NCBI GenBank assembly: GCA_039029195.1
Contig: JBCCGR010000021.1
Coordinates: 1-64,000, forward strand
From: JBCCGR01 sp039029195
Lineage (GTDB): Bacteria; Pseudomonadota; Alphaproteobacteria; Rhizobiales; Rhizobiaceae
Length of the DNA: 64,000 nucleotides
Direction of reading: 5' to 3'
Shown: positions 52,732 to 59,599 of the stretch, in pieces
Layout of the letters: each line of letters begins with the position of its first letter
How positions within the stretch are numbered: the first letter of the stretch is position 1
The notes under the pieces: model-generated
Told to the model about the DNA's origin: nothing
Seen by the model: only the letters and a program-made list of their open reading frames with translations
The model's database searches: none
Program-made: the position numbers and the translations under genes

Positions 52732-53339
52732 TGGAAACGAAAATGAACCGGCGCGAGCTGCTCAAGTCTTCCGTATCCGCTGCAGCAATGCTGGCCCTGC
52801 CCAAACCGGCCCTGGCGGCGATGTCGGCACCTGTGGCCAAAGCCACACGCCCGATGAAATGGTTTATTGTCGGCACGCCGGGCGAGTCCGATTGGGCGGC
52901 TATACTCTTTGAGACAGCAGAGCAAGCGCGGGCGCAGTGGTTTCAGGAAAAGTATGCGCTCGACGTATCAAACCCCGATGACGCGAAAGAAATTGCTGCA
53001 CTGGGCGTGCCAGAAGTCGAGGAAATGCCGCGTTGGTCAGGGAAGTCCGACATCTTTCCAAAGGATTGGGTTTTGGCAGGCTTTGGCACATTTTGCGAGC
53101 GCTGCTTCGACGAAACCAACAGCGCTCACATCATAAACGAAGAGGTCGTCTGCGGGTATTGCATGACCGACCGGGACTGGATTGAAAGCGATCTGGATGA
53201 TTGCGCCGACCATCTGATCAACATGGCTGATCGCAGTGATTTGGAAAGCGTGAAGGCCAAACTGGTTGATTGGGGGCTGTGGGAAAAAATCCCGCCATCC
53301 GAATGGGCCGATGTTCTTGAGTGTGTGGAGGTCGCATGA
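52731..53339 (+). CDS. Phage protein with Tat-like signal and zinc-ribbon cysteines
   Basis: A 202-residue protein. The N-terminus METKMNRRELLKSSVSAAAM to ALPKPALAA has a twin-arginine motif (NRRELLK), hydrophobic core and signal-peptidase site. The middle holds FCERCFDETNSAHI and VVCGYC, four cysteines in CxxC pairs suited to a zinc site. A folded metal-bound protein exported by Tat would make sense, but export of an early phage protein is unusual. The start is fixed by TGATG overlap. Confidence 0.65.
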   Translation: METKMNRRELLKSSVSAAAMLALPKPALAAMSAPVAKATRPMKWFIVGTPGESDWAAILFETAEQARAQWFQEKYALDVSNPDDAKEIAALGVPEVEEMPRWSGKSDIFPKDWVLAGFGTFCERCFDETNSAHIINEEVVCGYCMTDRDWIESDLDDCADHLINMADRSDLESVKAKLVDWGLWEKIPPSEWADVLECVEVA

Positions 53340-53623
53340 TGGAAACCGCCGCCGCCAAGCTGAAATTCACCTTTCTCTATTCCACCGGGCATGCCGCGCG
53401 GGTGGACGCCGAAGCCAGGGTGCGCGCACATCTGAAGCTGCACAGTGTCGAGATTGGTTCGCCCTTGCCGGAGCCCGGTGAGGCCGCGCCGCTCTATCAC
53501 CGCGACCGGCCCGACACGATGATCGCCAAACTGTTCCACCGGGTAACGGGTGAGGGCGAAGGGCATTTTGAAATCCGCTCCAAATCGCAAGATTTGGGGC
53601 ATCAGGAAAGCGGAGAAAACTGA
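53336..53623 (+). CDS. Small phage protein, unknown
   Basis: About 95 residues starting MMETAAAKLKFTFLYSTG. No known domain. The tail RSKSQDLGHQESGEN is encoded by minimal palindrome C. It overlaps the upstream stop by ATGA and the next ATG by one base. Confidence 0.6.
   Translation: MMETAAAKLKFTFLYSTGHAARVDAEARVRAHLKLHSVEIGSPLPEPGEAAPLYHRDRPDTMIAKLFHRVTGEGEGHFEIRSKSQDLGHQESGEN
53578..53599 (+). repeat. Minimal palindromic element C
   Basis: CTCCAAATC-GCAA-GATTTGGGG, nine pairs with one T-G, closed by GCAA. It looks like element A with everything from GCACGT to the second inner arm removed. Confidence 0.7.
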
Positions 53624-54396
53624 TGCCTAATCACATCACCAATGTTGTTGATATCGAAGATCTCGGGACTTCGGACCTCGCCACCGTACGGGCGCAATTC
53701 GTCAACGATGAAGGTTTGGTGGACTTTAATGTCATTAAGCCAATGCCTGAATGCCTGAGAGAATTTGAGCCAGGCAGCAACGTTGTTGAACCCTGCAAGC
53801 GGGCGTTGGGCCTGTATGACGAGCCTGTCAAAGATGCTGACGGTCTGAGTGGTCTACTCGCTAATATGTCGGCGTCAACGGCAATCCGTGGGCTTTTCAG
53901 GCCAGTTCAAGCGGAGGATATCCCACACATCATTCGCGGTATCCAGAACTTCGCCGAGTGCGGTGAAATCTACTGGTATGACTGGTGCAACAAGAGCTGG
54001 GGCACAAAGTGGGGGGCTTACGACCAGCCCGAAGACGGGCACCCGGATCATGAAACATCGTTCCGGTTCGACACAGCGTGGTCTCACCCATCTGAGCTTC
54101 TGGAAATCATGTCGGAGCGCTGCCCCGGTGTGCAGTTTCATATCCGATATGCCGACGAAGACACGGGGTCCAATTGCGGCTCCTACCGGCTCAAAGACGG
54201 TGTGAGGTCCGATGAAGACATTGCACCACTGGTCAATCAACAGACCCCTCAACAGCGGATCAAATACAGCGAGTTTGCTTTTCGTTTGAGGCACGGCGAA
54301 GACGAGGATCCCGCGCTCCATGGCTATGGCCCTGATTGGGAATACAGCGACGAGATTTACGACGCTGCCATCCAGGAACAAGGCGGGGGTGCGTGA
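53623..54396 (+). CDS. Api92-like / YubB ferredoxin-like domain protein (DUF1281)
   Basis: A 257-residue protein with the DUF1281/Api92 pattern: MPNHITNVVDIEDLG at the start, INVIKPMP-like NVIKPMPECL, YDWCNKSWGTKWGAYDQPE, and FRFDTAWSHPSELLEIMSER. Such proteins occur in phages and plasmids, including anti-restriction loci, and their role is unclear. The start and stop both share bases with neighbours. Confidence 0.85.
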   Translation: MPNHITNVVDIEDLGTSDLATVRAQFVNDEGLVDFNVIKPMPECLREFEPGSNVVEPCKRALGLYDEPVKDADGLSGLLANMSASTAIRGLFRPVQAEDIPHIIRGIQNFAECGEIYWYDWCNKSWGTKWGAYDQPEDGHPDHETSFRFDTAWSHPSELLEIMSERCPGVQFHIRYADEDTGSNCGSYRLKDGVRSDEDIAPLVNQQTPQQRIKYSEFAFRLRHGEDEDPALHGYGPDWEYSDEIYDAAIQEQGGGA

Positions 54397-54653
54397 TGGA
54401 AACCGAAACAAAGGCCAACCTGAGCATTGCCCTATGCGCATTTGGCCCGCTGTTGCTCTTGGCCATGGTTCTGGAAGCCCTGCCAATCAAGAATTGGGGC
54501 GGCATGTTCGCCGCTCACGTGTGCCTTTTGGTGTTGAGCAGCATGATTGTGTTTGGTGCATGTGAGGTCAGAACCCGGGTTCCGGATTTCGTTTTGGGTT
54601 TGCACGGGTTCTCCGCGTTCATCGTGTTTTATTTCATGGTGGAGTGGGTGTGA
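54396..54653 (+). CDS. Small membrane protein
   Basis: Eighty-five residues with three hydrophobic stretches (SIALCAFGPLLLLAMVLEAL, GMFAAHVCLLVLSSMIVFGA, GFSAFIVFYFMVEWV). No family recognised. Both ends are coupled by TGATG. Confidence 0.65.
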   Translation: METETKANLSIALCAFGPLLLLAMVLEALPIKNWGGMFAAHVCLLVLSSMIVFGACEVRTRVPDFVLGLHGFSAFIVFYFMVEWV

Positions 54654-54880
54654 TGGGCCAGTATTTTCAACGAATGCGGATGGACTGGATTGCGGAGATG
54701 TTGCGCATCTACGGCTTCATAAACCGTGGGCATCTGGCCAAGAAATTCGAAATCTCCATACAGCAAGCCGCTAACGACTTCGCCGATTTCAAACGTCAAA
54801 ATCCGAACGCGATGCACTTCTGCACGAAACGTAAAGCGTATCTGGCAACCCCTCCAACCACAAAGAGCGGGGGAGAGTGA
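54653..54880 (+). CDS. Small helix-turn-helix protein
   Basis: Seventy-five residues. The segment IAEMLRIYGFINRGHLAKKF plus EISIQQAANDFADFKRQNPN resembles the N-terminal winged helix of WYL-type regulators, without the WYL domain. It may bind DNA. Confidence 0.6.
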   Translation: MGQYFQRMRMDWIAEMLRIYGFINRGHLAKKFEISIQQAANDFADFKRQNPNAMHFCTKRKAYLATPPTTKSGGE

Positions 54881-55266
54881 TGGGTCTTACCACTTGCGAT
54901 GATTATGCTGATGTTTTTCGGGTCTCCCGGCACAAGGCGGCGAAAGAATATCGCTGCGGCGAATGCGGCGGATTCATCAGGCCGGGTGAACAATATCGGC
55001 GGGAATTCTTGGTCATATTTGGCGATGCGTATGACGGCCAGGTCTGCAACACCTGTGATGAATTGATTGTCCGATTTTTCGCCGCACTCCGGAAGATAGA
55101 CATGGAAGATCTCACCTATGAGTTCGGTGAGCTATACGATGCAATTGTCGATCTTCGAAACGAATACGGCGCGACCGTAGAAGGCTTTAAGTACCCCTCC
55201 GCCGAGATCATTCAACTCCGACCGCACGTAGAGCGAAGCGATGCGCAAGATCGGAGCAGACAATGA
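54880..55266 (+). CDS. Zinc-ribbon-like phage protein
   Basis: A 128-residue protein with CxxC pairs in YRCGECGGFIRPGEQY and QVCNTCDEL, suited to binding one zinc. The rest is helical. The tail PHVERSDAQDRSRQ is encoded by palindromic element I. The start is the ATG sharing a base with the previous stop. Confidence 0.7.
   Translation: MGLTTCDDYADVFRVSRHKAAKEYRCGECGGFIRPGEQYRREFLVIFGDAYDGQVCNTCDELIVRFFAALRKIDMEDLTYEFGELYDAIVDLRNEYGATVEGFKYPSAEIIQLRPHVERSDAQDRSRQ
55216..55256 (+). repeat. Palindromic element I
   Basis: Outer stem CTCCGACC/GATCGGAG (7 of 8 pairs), GCACGT, inner AGAGC-GAA-GCGAT, then GCGCAA. The outermost inner pair is A-T where other copies have T-A, a compensated change. GGAG of the 3' arm is six bases before the next ATG. 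Confidence 0.85.
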
Positions 55267-55511
55267 CCGCGTTCTATCTCATCCTCCGGTTTGTCACGTT
55301 CCTGGCTTTCTACCTGGTCTTTGCCTATGTGCTCGGCGCGCCGCTGCATGACGGGCTGGCGCTTGATGTAACCCGAACCAATTGGGCCGATATGTCGGTC
55401 TGGTTCGTCTGGTTTTTCTCACCCTTGTTGTGGTTTGGCCTGCTCGGGGTGGCGATCATGGGAATTGCTATCGCCGTCGGACTCGCCATCAAGCTGTGGA
55501 AGGCGAGATGA
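55263..55511 (+). CDS. Small membrane protein
   Basis: Eighty-two residues with two long hydrophobic segments (FYLILRFVTFLAFYLVFAYV and LLWFGLLGVAIMGIAIAVGL). Function unknown; holin-like topology is possible but its early-operon position argues against that. Confidence 0.65.
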   Translation: MTAFYLILRFVTFLAFYLVFAYVLGAPLHDGLALDVTRTNWADMSVWFVWFFSPLLWFGLLGVAIMGIAIAVGLAIKLWKAR

Positions 55512-55777
55512 CAAGACCAACACCACAAACCTGTGAATGGTGCATGCAACCCTTTGTCGGCTCCGATGCGCTTGGCAAGCCTTGCGATGAGTGTCGGGCG
55601 AAATACGGCCTCAAAGTGCTGGGCGTCGGTCGTGACGCTGAAAATGCACAAGCCCTTTCCGTTGTGTTCAACCGCGAGCTTACGAACGAAGAACTGCGCG
55701 CGATTCATGATTGGCTGCGCACGGCAGCGACATGTCTCACACCGCCGAAGCCTTTTGAGATCCGGGGTAAGGTATGA
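55508..55777 (+). CDS. Small zinc-ribbon protein
   Basis: Eighty-nine residues with CEWCMQPF and CDECRAKYG, two CxxC knuckles. The C-terminal half is helical (LTNEELRAIHDWLRTAATCL). Probably a zinc-binding accessory protein; function unknown. Confidence 0.65.
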   Translation: MTRPTPQTCEWCMQPFVGSDALGKPCDECRAKYGLKVLGVGRDAENAQALSVVFNRELTNEELRAIHDWLRTAATCLTPPKPFEIRGKV

Positions 55778-56640
55778 CCGCGCCCCGCCGACCCGTTCTG
55801 CGTTGGCATGGGGGCAAGTGGGTGCTTGCCCCGTGGATCATCTCGCACTTTCCCGAGCATCGGATCTATGTGGAGCCGTTTGGCGGGGCGGCGAGCGTGT
55901 TGCTGCGCAAAGAGCGCTGCGACGCCGAAGTCTACAACGATCTGGATGGTTCGGTCGTGGACCTGTTTCGTGTACTGCAGAACACCGACCAGGCCGACCG
56001 GCTGATGGAACTGTTACGGATCACGCCCTTTGCCCGCGCCGAGTTCACCCGCGCCTTTGAGCCGACCGAATGTCCGGTTGAACAAGCGCGGCGGCTGATC
56101 ATCCGGTCATTCATGGGCTTTGGGTCTGATGGGGCGCACAATCAAACAACGGGGTTTCGTGCCAACTCAAATCGCTCCGGATCCACGCCGGCGCATGATT
56201 GGGCGAACTATCCGGATGCCCTTGATCGGGTGGTGAAGCGGATGCGCGGCGTGATTGTTGAAAGCCGCCCGGCCGCACAGGTGATGACGGCACATGACGG
56301 ATTTGACGTGCTGCACTATGTGGACCCGCCCTATGTGCATGAAACCCGCGATGTAACGACGGGCAGCAACCGTGCTCCAAGGCACCAATATGCCCATGAA
56401 CTGACGCTTGAAGACCATGAGGCGCTGCTGCTGACCCTGAAGGGGTTGGACGGCATGGTGGTGCTCTCCGGCTATCCGCACCCGCTTTATGACGATCTGT
56501 TGCCCGACTGGAAGCGGGTGGAAAAGGAAGCGCTGGCCGACGGTGCCCGCAAGCGCACCGAGGTGCTTTGGATCAACCCGGCCTGTGCCGACGCGCTGGA
56601 GCGCGAGGTCCTGCCGATGTTTGCAGGAGTGACGGGATGA
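55774..56640 (+). CDS. DNA adenine methylase (Dam/D12 class)
   Basis: A 288-residue alpha-class N6-adenine methyltransferase. Motif X/I region: LRWHGGKWVLAPWIISHF and YVEPFGGAASVLL. Motif IV: YVDPPYVHETRD. The family includes Dam (GATC), but the target here is not known. Third methyltransferase of this prophage; its likely use is protection from restriction or control of phage promoters. Confidence 0.9.
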   Translation: MTAPRRPVLRWHGGKWVLAPWIISHFPEHRIYVEPFGGAASVLLRKERCDAEVYNDLDGSVVDLFRVLQNTDQADRLMELLRITPFARAEFTRAFEPTECPVEQARRLIIRSFMGFGSDGAHNQTTGFRANSNRSGSTPAHDWANYPDALDRVVKRMRGVIVESRPAAQVMTAHDGFDVLHYVDPPYVHETRDVTTGSNRAPRHQYAHELTLEDHEALLLTLKGLDGMVVLSGYPHPLYDDLLPDWKRVEKEALADGARKRTEVLWINPACADALEREVLPMFAGVTG

Positions 56641-57872
56641 GCCACGTCGCCACCACATGGGCGATTCAGCAGCGGGGATTGAAGCCCGCAACCAAGCTGG
56701 TGCTTTGGCATCTGGCGGACTGTCACAACCGCCACACGGGCCGCTGTGATCCCTCGCAATCAAGGCTTGCCGAAGAGTGCGAGATGAGCCGCTCTTCGCT
56801 GAATGTGCATCTGGATCTGCTGGAGGAAAGAGGTTTCATCTCGCGCATTCGCCGGCGTGATTCGAACAGCAATCGAAAGAAGCGCACGCAATATCGACTG
56901 GCCTTTTCTGAACGCGAAACCGGGGCAGAATCGGACGGTGAAACAGCCGAAAACCCATGTCCAGAAACCGGACATGGAGCGGCAAATTCCATGTCCGGAA
57001 AAGCGCAAAAGCCATGTCCGGAAAATGGCGATTTCCATGTCCAGAATCCGGACAGGAACCTTGGAATAGAACCCGGAATAGAACCCGGAACTGAGAGAGA
57101 GGGCGCGCGCGAGCGCGCGGATGATCAATCTGATTTGAAAAAATCTGGATCGCACGTTGAGCAAAGCGAAGCGCGAGATCCAGATCACGAGAAACCCGAA
57201 CCTCACCCGCTCACCGACCCGAAAAAATCGGAAGGGGCGTTTTACCGGGCGTTCAAGGCCTATCCGCGATTTGATGTTGCACCAAAAGGCCCGATGCTGG
57301 CCGCGTGGGCCAAGCGACCGACAGACGAACGCGCCATGATCACGGCTGAACGGGTGGCCGCCTATGTGGCCCTGTGTCGAACAGAAAAGGTGAACCATCC
57401 ACCGGCAATTTCCACCGTTCTGGATGAACGTCTGCTGTTCACCGATGCGGTGGAGGCGCGGATTGCCGGCGAAAAGGCGCCAGCGGAGACCGTGGTTCTG
57501 AAACCGTTCGGATCGGGCTGGATGGCGCACCGGCTGGCGCTGTTGGCGCGAGGGCCAACGGGTACATGGCGACCGACCCGGTTGCAGCAGCTCCTGATCG
57601 CCGATGGCAAGGGTCATGCGGTGACGGGCGACCGGGCGCGGGCCGAACACCCTGCCGTTGCCCGGCTGGATGAGTTTGCCGGTGAGGGCAAGGGCGTGCC
57701 GGTGCCACGGGCCGCTGTGCCCGACGTGGAAGGGCGCTTCACACCGCACGGGCCGGGATCAGACCATTTCGAGGCATGGCACGCGCACCATGTGGCCAAG
57801 GGCTGGCCGTGGCCGCACCTGCCAGCGGGTGTGGCGGTGATGTGGCTGCCGAAGGATTTGCCGAATGAGTGA
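56637..57872 (+). CDS. Replication initiator-like protein with internal iterons
   Basis: A 411-residue protein. The N-terminal winged helix (ATKLVLWHLADCHNRHTGRC, then SRLAEECEMSRSSLNVHLDL) is typical of phage replication O/RepA-like proteins. Residues about 105-190 are low complexity and encoded by iteron-like repeats, tandem 12-mers and palindromic element H. The C-terminal half is conserved-looking (FYRAFKAYPRFDVAPKGPML). The iterons inside the gene recall lambda O. Function as initiator is inferred from this arrangement. Confidence 0.75.
   Translation: MSHVATTWAIQQRGLKPATKLVLWHLADCHNRHTGRCDPSQSRLAEECEMSRSSLNVHLDLLEERGFISRIRRRDSNSNRKKRTQYRLAFSERETGAESDGETAENPCPETGHGAANSMSGKAQKPCPENGDFHVQNPDRNLGIEPGIEPGTEREGARERADDQSDLKKSGSHVEQSEARDPDHEKPEPHPLTDPKKSEGAFYRAFKAYPRFDVAPKGPMLAAWAKRPTDERAMITAERVAAYVALCRTEKVNHPPAISTVLDERLLFTDAVEARIAGEKAPAETVVLKPFGSGWMAHRLALLARGPTGTWRPTRLQQLLIADGKGHAVTGDRARAEHPAVARLDEFAGEGKGVPVPRAAVPDVEGRFTPHGPGSDHFEAWHAHHVAKGWPWPHLPAGVAVMWLPKDLPNE
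56955..57120. other. Candidate phage replication origin (iterons)
   Basis: Direct repeats CCATGTCCRGAA begin at 56955, 56989, 57012 and 57035 (spacings 34, 23, 23). Inverted half-copies GGACATGG (56970-56977) and GGACAGG (about 57050) accompany the first and last. A tandem of GGAATAGAACCC (57062-57085) and a run of alternating GC follow. The location inside an initiator-like gene parallels lambda ori. Confidence 0.6.
57143..57185 (+). repeat. Palindromic element H
   Basis: Outer stem ATCTGGATC/GATCCAGAT (9 pairs), GCACGT, inner TGAGC-AAA-GCGAA, then GCGCGA. It lies inside the initiator-like gene next to the iterons and encodes SHVEQSEARD. Confidence 0.85.
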
Positions 57873-58545
57873 CTGGCGTAAACCGGGAACCAAAGTTCCC
57901 ACGCATGTGCAGGTGGATTTGGATGATGCTGCTCGCGCGTGGCGGATGAACATCGCTCACCTGAAGGCTGCGGGCCGTGACATGACCGCTTTTGATCAGG
58001 CAGCGGCCCGGTGGCTGATCCTGACCGTTGAACCCAATCGTGATGCTGCCGTGGTCGATTCGCTGAAAGCGTACAACATCGAGTTTTGGCAGCCCATGCG
58101 CTATGATTGGGTGCGCACGGCAAACCGCCGGTGCCGTCGCCGCCGCGATTATTCACAGGTTCCTGCACTTCCCGGATATGTGTTTGTGAGGATCTTTCCC
58201 AGCCCACAGGCGTGGTATGGGCTGACCTCGATCGAGCATGTGACCGGCACGGTGAGCACTATTGTTGGAGATGATGCAAAGCCGGTGATGTTTACAGACA
58301 GGTGGATTGGCCGGTTCAAAGAAATCATGACCTTTCAACGGGATGAGCCGCATGAGGCGGCTGCCTTGCGGGCCGGTGACATCGTGCGAATCGTAACCGG
58401 ATGGCTGGAGGGGCGGATCGCGACCGTGACCAAGGATGTGCCCGCCGGAGACGCTGCAAAGCAGATTGTTCCGCTACTGGTGGACGGGATGGGCGGCCAG
58501 GTGCCCGCCAAAATTTCGCTTGCGGATGTCCGCAAAGACGATTAG
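57865..58545 (+). CDS. NusG/RfaH-like transcription factor
   Basis: A 226-residue protein with an NGN domain (ARWLILTVEPNRDAAVVDSL, FWQPMRYDW, LPGYVFVRIF) and a C-terminal KOW motif (LRAGDIVRIVTGWLEGRIAT). NusG paralogues bind RNA polymerase and act as operon-specific antiterminators. Its place as last early gene, just before the terminase module, suggests control of late transcription. It overlaps the initiator gene by eight bases. Confidence 0.85.
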   Translation: MSDWRKPGTKVPTHVQVDLDDAARAWRMNIAHLKAAGRDMTAFDQAAARWLILTVEPNRDAAVVDSLKAYNIEFWQPMRYDWVRTANRRCRRRRDYSQVPALPGYVFVRIFPSPQAWYGLTSIEHVTGTVSTIVGDDAKPVMFTDRWIGRFKEIMTFQRDEPHEAAALRAGDIVRIVTGWLEGRIATVTKDVPAGDAAKQIVPLLVDGMGGQVPAKISLADVRKDD

Positions 58546-58677
58546 GGGCGAAAAGACAGTGTAACGGCCACTCACCGGATCCCTGCAAGCCTTCGACCCA
58601 AGTTTAGATTGATGGTCGTGTGAGAGCGGATAGTCAGCCAGGCGGTGACCCGAGAAGACGCAAGCGGCAGGTGTCGC

Positions 58678-59043
58678 ATGGGAGCGTTCTTCGCGAAGGG
58701 AAAGATGTGGCTGGAACTTTCAAGGGAAATGAGATTGGCGCTTCGGGCTGTGGCCTCCAGATTGGCAACCGTGCCAACGCGACTGCGTGTGCCGCCGAAG
58801 AAAGCGGAGCGCTTCTATCAGTCAAAGGAATGGCGGGCGCTGGTGGCGCGCGTCAATCGCGAGCGTGGCAGTCGGTGTCAGGTGCCGGGCTGCGGTTCAA
58901 CCAAGCGTGTGATTGCTGATCACATCATCGAACGCAAGGACGGTGGCGCAGAGTTGGACCCGGCGAACATCCAGTTGCTTTGCCAGTCCTGCCACAACGC
59001 CAAGACAGCCAAGGCAAAGAGGGCGCGTGTCTCAGGCCGGTAG
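58678..59043 (+). CDS. HNH endonuclease
   Basis: About 121 residues with a complete HNH core: SRCQVPGCGSTKRVIADHII, then NIQLLCQSCHNAKT. HNH proteins next to terminase genes assist DNA packaging cleavage in many HK97-like phages. The ATG at 58678 is used; starts at 58645 (GTG) and 58705 (ATG after GAAGGGA) are possible. Confidence 0.85.
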   Translation: MGAFFAKGKMWLELSREMRLALRAVASRLATVPTRLRVPPKKAERFYQSKEWRALVARVNRERGSRCQVPGCGSTKRVIADHIIERKDGGAELDPANIQLLCQSCHNAKTAKAKRARVSGR

Positions 59044-59119
59044 GGGGGGTGTAAATCTCTCCCAGGCATGGCCGATGGAGACCGGGGTCGCTCTCATTCG
59101 GAGATTTTTTTCAGGTCAG

Positions 59120-59596
59120 ATGGATATTTCGAGTTTGGATTACGAGTTTGACCTGTTCGGGCAACCGATTGCTGAGCCGGAAGACGGGCGCGGCAGGCCT
59201 GCTCACGAGCCGACCGAAGAAATGTTTAATAAGATCAGCCGGTTAAAGGCTGCGGGAATGACGCATGAGCAGATCGCCCAAGCCGTTCAGCTTTCGGAGA
59301 ACACGGTTCGGAAATATTATTTGAGGGCGCTGGAAAACGGGGCTGCGCTGGCGAAGGCTGAGTTGATTGGCCACCTTTGGGAGTCTGCCGAGCGTGGTGT
59401 GGTTGGCGCTATCCGGACGCTCCGCGAAATTCTTGATGCAGGCGAGGCCGCCCCGCCGATGCCCAAGGGCGGATCGGCCCTTACGCCGGAAAAAGTCGAG
59501 AAGTTGGGAAAGAAGGCCCAACTCATCGAGGACGCCAAAAACGTTCCCGAAGACTGGGATCGTCTGCTCAACAAAGACAGTTCACCCGTTAACTGA
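59120..59596 (+). CDS. Terminase small subunit-like protein
   Basis: A 158-residue protein with a helix-turn-helix (FNKISRLKAAGMTHEQIAQA, then VQLSENTVRKYYLRALENG), as in small terminases that recognise packaging sites. It lies between the HNH gene and the large subunit. The start chosen is MDISSLDYEFDLFGQP; an ATG at 59075 is in frame. Confidence 0.78.
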   Translation: MDISSLDYEFDLFGQPIAEPEDGRGRPAHEPTEEMFNKISRLKAAGMTHEQIAQAVQLSENTVRKYYLRALENGAALAKAELIGHLWESAERGVVGAIRTLREILDAGEAAPPMPKGGSALTPEKVEKLGKKAQLIEDAKNVPEDWDRLLNKDSSPVN

Positions 59597-59599
59597 TCC

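Noticed and set aside
42679..57185. CRISPR array
   Set aside because: The prophage repeats are dispersed at irregular distances within coding sequence, differ in stems and orientation, and no cas genes are present.
56760..57749. 329-codon minus-strand frame
   Set aside because: Antisense to the replication initiator-like gene; low-complexity Arg/Phe-rich shadow.
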